DNA of 64,000 bases from Heterotrichella gracilis (Eukaryota > Sar > Xanthophyceae > Tribonematales > Xanthonemataceae). Below are positions 1 through 12,351 of the stretch, one piece after another. The DNA lies in NCBI GenBank assembly GCA_032358255.1, contig JAULBX010007551.1, positions 56,424-120,423 of the forward strand. Direction: 5' to 3'. A program made the position numbers and the translations under genes. The notes under the pieces are model-generated. The model saw only the letters and a list, made by a program, of their open reading frames with translations. It was not told the DNA's origin and searched no databases. Position 1 is the first letter of the stretch; each line of letters starts with the position of its first letter.

Positions 1-1570
1 CTTATAGGGCAGTGCACTGGAGTGCCTGACTCCTGGTGCCACCCACTCAGTGGTGCAAAGTTTACACCCACTGGTGGTGCCTGGGCCATTCAAGCACCCA
101 CTGCTTCCGAAGCTTTCTGAGGCTCACGCGGCAGTTCCATTGGCCAAATGGTGCCCACCAAGATTAAAACCCACACACTCGGTTTAGGCGCAGGCACGCT
201 GTTTTCTATGCAATTTGACCCGAGCAACCCGAACTGACCATTGCAGGCATCTGCACACGGCCCGCAGTTGAACCCCTTGCCACGAAGCTCCGTATGTGCT
301 GCTGCCATCAATACTGCATTGGATCCAGAAAGCAGCAACGCCAGGTTGGACCAACGGGCCGTCAAGTGCGACATCACACCGATCCCGCTTGGCGCCATCT
401 GTGTTGTCTCCCTCGTTTTCAACAATACCCACCACTTTACGTGAATGACGAGTGCCCACCTGAGCTCGGGTATTGCCTTAGTGGGTTCTCGGACTGCCTT
501 ATTTCTACTCCTTGCGCTGCTGCCTCGGTGTTGCACGAGAAAGAAACGACAGGCTTAACAACAAGGGGCCACCTGTACAACCACCTGCCCCACGGGTGTC
601 ACGGGTCGCACGGGACTCCACCCCAAGTTCCTGGTTTCCTGCTTCCCCAGCTCGGGAAGGTAATCCACTGCGGTGAACTCTGGATCGGCAAGGTAAACAA
701 CGTCTACGCGTGCAAGCCTCTGCAGCAAGTGTGCTCGAGGTTACATATCGTCTTGGGTGTCTGCATGCATGCTGGGCCCAATTCAGCTGAACTTGAACAG
801 TGGTTCAGGCCCCAATACTCGTCTTCTATGCAGCGAACGCAAGAATGCTGCCAAAACATGTTCTCTTTGATAAGCAGCACACACGTTACACGTCAGCGCC
901 CGAATATAGATAGACCTGCTGCCACGGACAACAACCCCATACCCTGAAGCATAACTTTGGGCGTTGCTAGGTGTCACCTTGCAGAGTTCAGGCCAAGGTG
1001 CACTCATACGTGCACTAAAGTAGTTCGTCATATATATTGACACAGGTTGCCAAGAAGCATTTGCTTGGTTATTGGGCCGTTGGCCCCCCTGGCATGTGCC
1101 ATGTGAATTGCATGCTCCCAGGTGGATTGTATGATCCCTCCAAAGGGTGCTCACATGTACTTGCCTCTGCAGGCATCACATAGTGGACCCACTCACGACA
1201 CTGCTCATCATGAGGCCTGTCTTGCTGAAACCAGCTGTCCACAGCGACCTGAAGCTTGCCAAGGTTTGCTGAACCATGCGTTAGTCACCTCACCCCAGCT
1301 GGGGTTTAGGTTTCCACTGCTAGCAGCGCGGCAGTGAATCCCAGCGCTGACCTGCACGTGAACACGTGCAAGAGCACTTGCAAGGACACTGGCTCCTTCC
1401 AATAGTATGTGGCATGTGTTGGGGAAGAGTGCACAGCATAGCAATGGAACCTTGCCTGCTAAGACTTGACCACCACCTGTAGCAGCAGGTTTTTGGGCAA
1501 TGCCCATCTGGTATGGATGCCAGAAGCAGAGCTTGGTTGCCCACCAACCACCGGCGTTGTCCTCCCGCAG
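1..1570. other. Left-edge region without a recognised gene
   Basis: I see no convincing exon here. A 148-codon minus-strand frame (536-90) encodes a short Cys-rich stretch followed by a hydrophobic segment, but its base composition and the lack of a recognisable family leave it unassigned. The part next to 1571 must contain the promoter, or a first exon, of the DUF3445 gene. Confidence 0.4.
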
Positions 1571-4500
1571 GTGCAGCGCTGGCCTGCCCGGCTGTCCCGC
1601 CGCGCGCGTGCTGCCGCACCCCACCCGAGCATGCCCACCCGCCCCAGGCTGCATGTGGTGGCCAGCAGTGAGGCGGGTGGCAAGTGTCCCTTCAGCACGG
1701 TATGCCACTACCCCATACCTGCATTGTGTTATGTCCTGCGCACACTTAGCCTGGGTTCCCCAACACCACGCAATGTACAGTGTTTGGAATGTACATTCGT
1801 CCACCTTCAGCTCAACTGCCTTGCTTCTTCTGCCTGCCATGCCCCACTTCCCCCTCAGTGGCACCACTCACCATGATCTGCACACAGCCTTGGATTCCTA
1901 CAGTCACTCTTGCTTCTAAGCACAATGGCTAAACCACACACGGGAATTCTTGCCCACTTGCACACCAAGGTATCTAGAGCAGGCAGCTGCACCCCATCTC
2001 CCTCATTGAGGTGCATTGGCCCCCCCTGCTACCTGACCCTGGTTGCCATCTCCCCCCTTGCAGATTGCCCGTGACTACCAGCCCTTCAAGCCCGGCCCCT
2101 ACCGCATGACCATGGGCATCCAGCCCATGAAGCCCGAAGACTGGCTTGAGATCGACGAGTTCTACGACGAGGAGATGGTGCAGCGGCGCGAGTACCTGCG
2201 CACCAAGCGCCAGGTGATCATATCAGACTCGCCGGAGGTGGGTGGGTGGTGTGCCTATGGGAGGGCAGGGGCTATAGCGGGCAGGGTGGATTCTCTGGCG
2301 GTCGGTGAGGCGTAATTTGTTATGCCAGGAGGAGCTCAATGGGCAGTTGACGGGGCGAGCTATGGCATGTTTGAACCGCACTCAGGCTGACATGCCCACA
2401 CTAAGTCTCGACCACTGCGGTTTCTTTAGTTTGTGATTACTTTGGTATTGTATATCAAGTCAGGATTTGCACATGCTTTAAATATACGATGGTGTTTGTT
2501 TGTAACCTTTTATTTTCATATTCTCGGTTTTTTATTTCAATTGTTTATTTACTGTTTTGAAGATACACTCATTAATTACATTTAATATGGCGCTTGCTTA
2601 TCCATGTTTTACATGCGTGCACCAATTTTTCTGGCGCGCCCATGTGCTGCCATATCGTTGTTCCTGAACACCCCCTCCGCCCCCCCCCGCGCCAGGCCAA
2701 GGCCGCCAACCGCGAGCTGCTTGAGGAGATTTGCGCTTACCTGCCAACCGCCTACCCCGACCGCTTCTATTATGATGGGCGCACCATCACCAACTACGCC
2801 ACAGGGGAGCAGTTTGACCTGGCCTCGCCAGACATCGACCCGCTGGAGGTCATGGCGCTGCTGGTGCAGGTGAGGGGGGAAGAGGTGGCGGGGGGCACCA
2901 TAGGGTAGGACTCCCGTGTCTGTATGGGTGAATGGCGTGACCCGGCATTGCAACCACTGGTTGCGCTATGGCCGAGGTATACTTGCCATGGGTGCATGCG
3001 GGGGTAAGGTACCCATCATTGTCCTAAATGTACATTTCCTGCATGGGTCGATGCATACCAAGTACGCGTCCAATCTTGCTGATCTGCCTGTATTGCGTGA
3101 ATGCATGGAAGTAAGTACGCACGTAAGAAACATAGTTATATTTAGGCCATAGGCCCCACCTTCAATACCTCCTCACCTGCCCCACCGCACCATCGCTTGC
3201 AGGAGGACTTTGTGGTTGTGGCGGATGACGCGGGCACCATGCGCATGGTGTCAGCGGTGGTGTGCTTCCCACTGCGCTGGAACATCCATCAGAAAATGTT
3301 CCTTGACCTGCAGCGCATTCATGAGCCGGTGCCGGTACGTGGGGCTGGGGTACTGGGCGTAGTTGCTGGTGGGCGCAAAGGGACCAAGGGGTTATGCAGC
3401 CTCTGGACAGCATTCTTGCAATGGTCGCATCATGCATGTTCTTTGCAGGCACGATTTCAGTCAATCCTAGTCATCATGGTGCTGCCAAAGCGCCAATCTG
3501 TGTTCATGCCAAGAATTATTCTCTGATCAGAGGCCCATCCAATGCCCATTTTGAAAGTTTCGCTGGTGAAGTACCCTATCTGACCTACCTTCTGCCCCTC
3601 CAATGATACGTATAGGTCTCCAGTGCTGGGCTGCCTTTCTGACCCATGTATATTAAATATAATTCATCTGTGCTGATGCCCACTCCTCCCTGCAGGGCTT
3701 CATCGATAACATCGCTGAGCACGTGGACGTGTTCATGAGCAAGCTCAAGCCAGGGCGCCCCTTCACGCGCGCAAACTGGGGCATAGACAGCAACGGCAAC
3801 CTGCACCAGCCTGTCAACGAGGAGTTCATGGTGGCGCTGGTAAGGGATGATGAGCAGGTCAGCACCGCGGAGGGGATCACAGCAGAAAATGCAGGTGGGC
3901 GGGTCATACCGGCAGCGAGGATTGGCGGCACTGCCTGCATGGCAGTAAGCAGCAGCAGTATGTGCCCTACCCCATCATCAACCCCATCATTATGCTGACA
4001 CAGGCGGCCTTGCCATGCAATGCCAGTGGCGCTGGTTGCATCTATTGGCTGCGGACTGTTACAACAAGATGGAACAAATGCACGCTGGAATTTAAATCCC
4101 CTGTATAGTATCTTCCCCTTACCACCACCCACGTGCAGGTGAGCGCCTGTACCTGCGGGTGGAGCGCCAGACCTTTGTGCGCCTTCCCAAGACAGGAGCC
4201 ATCATCTTTGGCATCAGGACCTACCTGCAGCCCCTCAAGCGGGCACTCAACGGGCGGCCCGAGGTGAGGCGCCAGCAGCTGTGCACATCATCAGTGGTGC
4301 CGAGTGTATGCATTGTGTGCCTCATGCTTATGATGCCTTGCCCGGCATCACACGCATTTCAACCAGCCGTTCTTGCCTCACCAACAAAGCTATACCAAAG
4401 TCCACAACCCTGCGTCTGTATCTACAATGCTTGTGATGAACCATTGCATTATCTGCACACAGATTCCTGCTCCCATCCTCATCAGATCTGCAGCCTGTGT

Positions 4501-4691
4501 GCCATGCCCCTCATGATCATGCTGTCACCCGGCCCATGCTCCAGGTCGCCGTGAAGCTGTCTGCCGCCTTGCGCAACCTGCCTGTGCCCTTTGTCAAGTA
4601 CAAGACCATGGGGGATTTTAAGCCGGCGGCGCTGCAGTACCTGGATGCATACCAAGCGCAGGCGGACGTGCGGGAACCGGCGGCGGTGTAA
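1571..4691 (+). CDS. DUF3445 / heme-dependent oxidative N-demethylase-like protein (5' end uncertain)
   Basis: The protein belongs to the DUF3445 family (alpha subunit of heme-dependent oxidative N-demethylase, HDOD). Known members bind heme and oxidatively remove methyl groups from small amines. Exons: 1571-1699, 2064-2237, 2696-2869, 3203-3334, 3696-3839, 4144-4263 (or from 4139) and 4545-4691 (stop TAA), about 339 codons. Family landmarks are FKPGPYRMTMGI with the following DW pair, WNIHQKM, FTRANW, LRVERQTFVRLPK, and IIFGIRTYLQPL near the C-terminus. The first visible exon is rich in R, A and P and ends in KCPFST; it looks like an organelle transit peptide, so plastid or mitochondrial targeting is inferred. 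All junctions are phase 0. The intron before 4144 is the doubtful one: the obvious acceptor CAG at 4136-4138 would break the frame, whereas the GAG at 4141-4143 keeps it. The start codon is unresolved; it may be the internal ATG near 1630 or lie in an upstream exon. Confidence 0.85.
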
Positions 4692-7094
4692 GCGGGGGTT
4701 GATGGCGGCTACTGTGCGGACCGATTGCGGTGGGTGCTACCTTGATGTGGGCTGCGCCAGGTGGTTGGCTTAGTCATGGCCATCGTGGCCGAAGTAGTAT
4801 GTGGCCGGCACAAGTTGCAGAGTTAATAACAGGAGTGGTTTCCTCTGGGTGATTCGTACCTCGGAGAGGGTGATGAAGGAGGAGTTGCGGTACTTGCGGA
4901 CATGGAGGGTGGGATTGTAGGCGGCAATGACTGCAATTGCACATCGAGTTGTCAGTGAATATTTTCCACGTTGAATTGTCTCATCGTACATGCATGGTAT
5001 CATTTTGGCATTTTACAATGAAGTGCTTGTATATTAAGGACAGCCCTGGTGTGGCCGATTGCAATCCCATGGGATCCAAAAGCAATAACTGGCAACATTG
5101 GTATTGCATTTTAAGTCGCAAGGATTCAGAGTGTGACCCCAGGATGGTCCAGACTCTGAGCATATGGACGAGTGTGAGTGACGCTGTTCACGGAGTCCGG
5201 ATGGTAGTGTAGATTAGCCTAATAGCATAGTATGCACATTAATGCTTTTGCGGATACAATTTGTATCAGACCTGTTTGTTTGCAAGCTATAGCATTTGAT
5301 TCAATTTCAGGTATTTCTAAAAATAGAGTTGGCAACTTGAAGTGCATTAATCATCTATTTTGCCAATCCATGTACTAGTGTTGGATCTGATTATTACAAT
5401 ATTTATTGCACATGATATCGCATGATTTCATGATCTTAAGATTAGTAACACTTCATCGTCACGGATTTGGCTTTAATGCGTCTCAGCGCCATGATGGACC
5501 AGTTCCAAAAATTTGCCTTTTAATGGCAGTGATCTGATTCAGCCTGCCAGTGGGGGCGCGGCTCAACTTGAACTTGAGTGCCGAGTATCAGTGAATTGTG
5601 TTAGTAAATAAAGACCCGTCCTTTACGCACCAAGGCGTCGTTAGGTGCCCCTGACCGGGCCCGGCATGGCTTGCATCAGGGCACCTATAACAATTTGGAC
5701 CCCGGGCTGAGCAAGAACGGCGCGCGCTGTCAAGCGCTTGACGCATATGCGCACGGGCTTTCAAGGTTAGCCAATGCCTGCATGCAGCCTGGGTACTACC
5801 GTAAAAACGGTTTGGTGTAACATATGTATGATACATGTATTAAAATGAATAATGTTTACATTTGCAGCCAACTAATTGCAATGGCAAGCCTCCTCCAGTG
5901 GACCAGCCATTTCTAAATAACTTTGAATAGCCATCCCCGGATCCATAAACTATAAGGGGGTGCCATACATTTGAAGTCTGCACTGCACTGCACTGCAAAG
6001 TTCGCAACAGTTGCCCTGTGTCAGCATGGATTGCACTGTGCAAGGCGGCTGTATGTTCAACCCCACATCCAATTTGACCGTCACCCAGTGGGCCACCGCC
6101 ACTAAGAGAGAAATAAAGTAAGAAAGAAAACGCCCACAGGTGACAGCCAGGGCCAACACACACAATCACAGGGTGCGATCCACCTGAAGAGAAAAGACAA
6201 GCTATTTTGCTGCAAATGCCACCCGGGTCCAACAGTGATCGGCATGCACCGGCCTGTGTGGTCATGGCCCATGTATTATTCAATATGCAAGCTGGATGAT
6301 CCCCTCAATCACCTAGTCTAGGAAGTTGAAGTTGAAAAGGACACTGGCAGAAGGTGATGCAATAAGTAATAAAAATATTTTGGGTCATTGTTCTGCTGAA
6401 CCGACAAAGTTTGGGGCTTTTGATGCGGATGCCACACAAAAACCTGACAGAGCATTCCTCGACTGGAACACAAAATACAAGGACATTCCAATGGAGCAAT
6501 GTAATCATCCCTCCAATCCCACCTGAGCACCAGCACCCTGTTACCAATGACTGTGATGCTTGCACAATTGTATCCCAACTCCATCCCCCTCCCCTAGCCA
6601 CATATTTCTCTCCTCTACTAAATTCTGTCCCTGCTCACAGTAGCATCGCTGGCTTTGCTGCCAGGCGCCTGGTGCCAGCAGCGTATCTGGTGGACAGAAT
6701 ATGTCCCACTGTCACTACTTGTATGGCAACTGCCCTGTGCGCCATCACAAGGACGCTGCCAATATGCAACAAAATAATCTATGGCGGCTACATCTACTGT
6801 ACGGGGTCTTGACATCGTATCAGACGACGGACTCTCACGGCGGGTATGTCACACGCCCGTATGTTTTGCGGTAGGGAAACTGATAGTAGGCCTGCCAACA
6901 GCACACCAGGCAACATATTACTACATTTGCAGCTGTGACATGCTGGTAGGGCCAATGCTTGCTCGGCGCCAAATAACATGATGGCATGATGGGAGGAGGA
7001 TCTCTTGGTTGACAGCTTCTTGCCAAGCATGTGATGCGACATCATGATGCGCCATGGGAGCTGATTGTAATGGTAATGGGCAGCGTGCTGGTGC
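4692..7094. other. Gene-poor intergenic region
   Basis: This AT-richer stretch lies between the convergent DUF3445 (+) and STIMATE (-) genes. Short frames are present, but none shows a recognisable motif or a coherent exon chain. It holds one inverted repeat (5643-5686). Confidence 0.5.
5643..5686. repeat. Inverted repeat / potential hairpin
   Basis: The arms AGGTGCCCCTGA (5643-5654) and TCAGGGCACCT (5676-5686) are complementary except for one bulged base. They flank a 21-nt loop that begins with the palindrome CCGGGCCCGG. It could be a structured RNA element or the remnant of a small inverted-repeat element; nothing nearby decides. Confidence 0.5.
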
Positions 7095-8549
7095 TCAGGT
7101 GGATGGTTGGATGCTGACGATGGGTGCAGAGGTAGCCGCATGGCCATCAAGGAGCTGCACCTGATCGCCGTCTTGCGCTTGCTGTTGCCTGCCCATGGCC
7201 TTTTTGAACTTGAGCACGGTGTCTTGTAACCACAACTGCACGTTGCCAACGTGAAGGTGTTGCTATGCTGCGTTGCTCATGCGCAGAGGCCATTGGCTTG
7301 GATCACGTGTATCATGTTTTCAGCATTAATTGTAATGGAAACACAAATGGAAGCACAAGCCAGGACCCAAGCCCAGCAGGGCGTCGCTCAGCAACCGTGG
7401 TGAAGGTGTTTTATGGCGGGGCGCCGGCCACACAGTCAGCCATGCTACCGCGTACCTGGAGCAGGTTCATGCATAGCGGGCAGGCGATCATCACTGAGTA
7501 CAGCAGTGCAACTGGGTGGCCCTTGTACAGGTCATCCAGGAGCTTGGCAATGCCTTGAAGAATGCCGGACAACATGAGCACCTGTACGCCACGCCAACAA
7601 AGTGTAAGCAAGCAGCTCTACCCATGGGTGGCGGCTGCTGACCAGCGCGTTACAGTGTTCCACAACCTGCGCCCACGTGCTGCTGGCACACTAAGCAGTC
7701 ACTTACCACAAAGCCACAGCAGGCCCGTGCGATGATAACGCACACTGTCCACTCTGAACACTGGGCAAACCAGTACCACCAACTTGGTGGCTCACCTGCA
7801 GGCAGGTGGCAGCGTTAATGACAATGGTTAAACAGGTGGAAACAAGTGCCTGTGCGAGTGCTGTGACCGCACCATAGTAGCCGCACTGCTGAATGACGTC
7901 AAACCATTGCCCTGGCTTGCGTGCAGCTTCTGCTGTTGCTGCTCGGTGCTTTGCAAACCGGACAACTAGGCCGTGTAACAATACCGTGACTGTGACTCCC
8001 AAAGAGGTGTCCACGGTGTATGCAACAAAGTACCTGCACAGGTACCGCCAGCCCACAGTCAGAAACCTCACTCACAAGGCCAACAGAGCCAGTAGTTACC
8101 AAGAGACACTGGCAAAGAAGCGTACCAGGCACACTCAGACGCGCTTGCAGCATGAGAAGCCAGCACTGCGATGAGCATACCTGCAGGCAGAAGTAAACAG
8201 GCATTGACAATGTCCCAATGCTTTAGCAACCCAAAGTGCAGTGGCAGCAAAGTCAGGTACCTACCACAAAAGTGAGCGGCTGCCATTGAAACTATTTGCT
8301 TTGTTACATCGAACCCCCATATCTTCAACGGCCGTTGTGGCTTTTCTTGGTGCCTACAGCAAAAGCAAGAGTCAACAGGCTGTGACTCATGCTGTAACGT
8401 CTGGTGACCCAGCAGGAACCACCACCACCAAGGACGAACCTCTTGTAAACTAGAGAGCTAAAGGCTAGTAGAGCGAGTAGAACTTGTGCAAGAATCGCCG
8501 GAGCTCCCGCAAGAAGCCGGCACTGCTGATCTTCGGACTGACTGGCCAT
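7095..8549 (-). CDS. STIMATE: STIMATE/TMEM110-family multi-pass ER membrane protein
   Basis: The exon chain on the minus strand is 8549-8440, 8353-8265, 8180-8126, 8033-7796, 7581-7456 and 7235-7095, giving 253 codons from ATG to TGA with every phase matching. Family landmarks in order are LLALLAFSSLVYKR (first membrane helix), PLKIWGFDVTKQ (the family has a similar IW-x-x-D-x-x-KQ), YFVAYTVDTSLG (family -NFLLDATVG-), CGYYG, a hydrophobic helix before NAAT, PLCMNLLQ, then LWLQDTVLKFKK and a short polar tail. In animals STIMATE sits in the ER at plasma-membrane contacts and helps activate STIM1 for store-operated calcium entry; fungal and plant relatives are membrane proteins of little-known function. 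The first donor (GTTCGT) is weak. Family assignment is firm; the role in an alga is unknown. Confidence 0.85.
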
Positions 8550-9381
8550 TTGAGGTGTAGTGCACTCAAAGTGCCAGGTTTGTAACTACTGCCAGATCCA
8601 GTCAACTACACGCCGTCCAAAGACAACATCTCCGATAAACTCCATCTAAAAAGCATACCCGGGTCCAGTACTGTTGAAAAACTGCCGTCTCAAACCAGGT
8701 TCTGGGATGCCGTATCAATGCCCATCTGATCGTGGCCAAGGGAACGTTGACTTTGGCCTAGCAGCTTTCACCTGAGACTCAGGCTGAGTCGTGTGGAAGA
8801 TGGAAGAATACAAACAGGAAGCCGTGAGGTTTTACAAGTGATAGACCAGTGCCAGAATGGTCCTTGAAGGAACTTCCTGTATGTAAAGGGGGTCTAGTTT
8901 ATGGGCACGACGATATGCATGCATATGCACTGTCGAATGTCAGTAAAACGCTCTGCGACCCCAAACCTTGAAATTATCTGTTTTCGGAACCAGCTAGATT
9001 TACTTTGTTAAGCCGTCGTTTGGCAAAACCTTCAACGGCATCCACTGGCATTTGGAGGTGAATAGGATCAACCCATCTATGTGGTATCAATAATATCTTG
9101 GTTTCCACTGAAAGCAATGTCACGCCAACAATGTATTTGTGCTTATCACAACAGGCAAGTAGGCTAAACAACCAACAACAAGCATTGCCTGGGGGAGCGC
9201 CCACATTCTGAGCTTTCACCCACATAGGGCAACCAAACCTCTTAGTCCCCGTCCTCTTGTGTGGATATGGATGCTTTCACCAACGCCCGAGACTTAAAAT
9301 AGCCTACTGGTGAACAGCTGCACCCAGCAGAGCACCTAGCTAGCCAGGGCATGGGGATCTACGCTTGTCAAGGCCAAGGCC
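8550..9381. promoter_or_regulatory. Divergent intergenic region STIMATE / GPI8
   Basis: These 832 bp separate the start codons of two genes read in opposite directions, so both promoters should lie here. I see no clear TATA box or other core motif. Confidence 0.45.
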
Positions 9382-11925
9382 ATGCTGAGCCGCGTGCTGG
9401 CCACTCTTGTGTGGGTGCACGTCGTATCCACAGCTCTGGCTACACGCAACAACTGGGCAGTCCTGGTGGCAACTTCAAGATACTGGCTCAACTACCGCCA
9501 CAGCTCCAACACACTGGGGATGTACCAGACCTTGAAAAGGTGAACGGGGGACTTGTACCCTCCCTAAAAAAACCCTAAACCCAGTCCAGTTAGTGGAACT
9601 GGTCGCCGTGTAGCTATTATTTTGAAAAGTTTTGCTGTCTGTATACTGGCAAGTGAAATACAGAGTGAAGTATTTTAAACTAATTTAATTTTTTTCAATA
9701 ACAGGTTGGGCTTTACAGACGGGAACATTATCCTTATGCTAGGCGATGACGTGGCGTGTAATGCCCGCAACCCACTGCCAGGCAAAGTGATCAGAGTGCC
9801 GGGGGGTAGTGACAATCTGATGCCATGGCACACCCAAGTAGATTTTCAAGGGGAGGATGTCAGTGTGACGAATTTCCTGGGGGTACTGACAGGTAAGGCT
9901 CCTGTCGTCATCACCACCTCTGAGCATCCCCTGTGGCAATAGTAATCTGGGAGCAAAAATTGTAATTCGGTTGCATTTCATGCATGCTGGGGCTGCAACC
10001 GCAACTCAACCAGCGAGGGTTAGGTGTCTGTTAACCCTCACATGCTTACCTGTTCCCGCACGTTGTTTGCCCTCCTTGTGATCATGCCATGTGTGTGTAT
10101 ATGGCCTGAGGGAGGGATTGATCACGTGTGTACAGGGGACCTGCCAGGGCATATGCCTACTCATAAGCGGTTGCAGTCAAACAACGAGTCAACAATACTG
10201 GTGAGTACAACCTTGTGCAGGGTGGTGCAGTGCAGTGGATTGCCATCCAGCTCATGTTTAGCGGGTTGGCTTATGCCTCGAGATGTGCAGTGGTGCTTGG
10301 CTGAATGCATGGCTACCTGGCAATTGGCGGGGTATAAACAGTGCCAGGAGCGCGCTGTGCAAGGCTGGCTGCCAATCCAACTGTATGCTGGACTCATGTA
10401 ATCAGCTTGTTAGGTAAGGGGTAGGCATATACCATGGCCAGGCACCTGCGTGAACCCCTGACTGCCTGACGTGCAGGTGTATCTGGCAGGCCATGGTGGG
10501 GATGGCTTCTTCAAGTTCCGGGATAGGGAGGAGCTGAGTGCGCAGGCAATGGGGGAGGCGCTGGGCAAAATGTACAGCAGGGGCAGGTGCGGGTGTGGTG
10601 GAAGGGGCCAATGGGGTTGCTGCCACCATGCGTCAACCGGTGGCGTGGGTACGGCATGGCAAGGGAGCTTGCACAATTCTTGTTCAAAATTTTCATCAGT
10701 TGGAGGTTTGGGCTTCCATGACTTTCGGTGCATGCATGCCGGAGTCTGCCTGATGATGCGGACCAATATAACTGCAGTGGGTGGGCATGCTTGAATAGTG
10801 GAGCTGTACCAAAGCGCGCCCTCACTGCCTGCTACTCTGTAGGTACGGCGAGGTGCTGCTGGTGGTGGAGACGTGCCAGGCAATCACCTTTGGCAGCCGA
10901 ATCACTGCCCCAAATGTGCTGGTCATGGCCGCCAGTGACAAAGGTGGGTGTGCACGGCATCATGGGTGTATGAGCATGGACACGCAACAGGTAGCAAATG
11001 GTGATTTGGTCAATAGTTTTTTATTTTGTGTAGCGTAGTACTCAGCAGTTGCCATTAGTTCTGGCACCAGGCCTTGCAGGGTTCCCATGACTACGCCACC
11101 AGTGGCAGTATGTGCCTAGGATATGTGGTTGTTGATGTGGCCAGAGGCAGGCTCATTCTCCGCATAGTTGGAGCCCACGGACATATGTTCTGCAACACGC
11201 TAATTACCTGTGCACCATACCGTATGTGCTTACATGTGCGCTTAACAAACCACCTTCACTTGGCCCAGGCGAGAGCTCCTACTCCCACTACATCGACCCG
11301 GGCATGGGCCTGGCGCTGGCGGACAGGGTCACGCACTTTCTGCTGGAGTTCCTCAACCCTAGCCTAGGGGTGAACGCCACGCTGGGCCAGCTGACAGCGT
11401 TCATGCACAAGCAGGCCCTGGGATCCACCTGGGTGGTGGGGGACAACTTCTTTAGGGATGGGTGGCACACTCGCCGTGTGCTGGAATTCTTTGGGTCGCA
11501 TGAGCACGGCGGCCAGGGCAGTGCGCCGTCAGACACAGGTGGCAGGGGCTGTGACTGTAGGGACGTAAATGGGTGGAGGGGCCGCCTGTGTGGCACTGCG
11601 GCCCGGGACGCACAGACGTGCAGCAATGATTCTAGTTATATTGGCCCTCACTGTGGAGATGCCGCTTTGGGCGGTGCACGGTTGGCGGAGCCCGGTGGAG
11701 GGTACTCACAGCTGTGGTGGGACACTGGGCTGGCAGCTGAACTGCTGCACCACTCCTTCATTTGATCACTGTAGTATCTCTATGATTGAAACCCTCAACA
11801 GGAGACGAATTGGCGGTATTATGGTGCAAATGGCTGTAAAATATGGGCTTGACCCACAGGCATGGCATGGCTCGTGTACTGCTGGTAAGTGCTTTGCCAA
11901 GGGTTCCAGACTGATGGTACGGTAA
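9382..11925 (+). CDS. GPI8: GPI8/PIG-K, catalytic subunit of the GPI transamidase (3' end uncertain)
   Basis: This is a C13 (legumain/caspase-like) cysteine peptidase that cleaves the C-terminal signal of precursor proteins and joins them to a GPI anchor in the ER lumen. Exons 9382-9539, 9705-9892, 10148-10200, 10477-10586, 10843-10943 and 11269-11538 join in phase. The N-terminus MLSRVLATLVWVHVVSTALA is a signal peptide, which supports this start. It is followed by the family motifs NNWAVLVATSRYW, NYRHSSNT, LMLGDDVACNARNP and FLGVLTG. The catalytic His is H139 in LAGHGGD and the catalytic Cys is C181 in VVETCQA; their 42-residue spacing equals that of human PIG-K (H164/C206). GESSYSHYIDPGMG and VLEFFGS follow. 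A probable last exon from 11624 supplies a membrane helix (MILVILALTVEMPLWAV) and stays open to a stop at 11923-11925, giving about 393 aa; the exact tail is inferred and further splicing is possible. Confidence 0.93.
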
Positions 11926-12351
11926 AATTTGAACGGAGACATAACCACGGTTGTCCTTCACTGGGTTCGTGGAGCGCAACCATGTCTCAAACCAAACGTC
12001 TTTTGCATGCATGCATTTTTCTGCATGCATCGCAAGCATTCGAGTATGGTTAACAAGCCAGTTCCATGCTCGCACGGTTTAAGACTTCCGTATTGCTTGT
12101 AGGTACTTTAGGATAAGCACTAATACAAGCCAATGCCGAGAACAGTCAACCCAAATTTGCTTGGATGGGTGGGCATGTGGACAGCTACTGAATTGTTGAA
12201 CCCAGCGGAGTGTGCAGCATATGTGGGCCCCCATTGCGACTCAACTGGCTTATCCTTTCCTCCACATGTAGAGAGGTCTTGTATGGCACCAACAGTCTTC
12301 CGCTTATTCGTCGCTCTCTCAAGTGCATGAGGCCTGGAAAGCAGTGCCCAC

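Noticed and set aside
90-536. Minus-strand frame with Cys-rich segment and hydrophobic stretch
   Set aside because: No recognisable domain and no supporting splice chain; not enough to call a partial edge gene.
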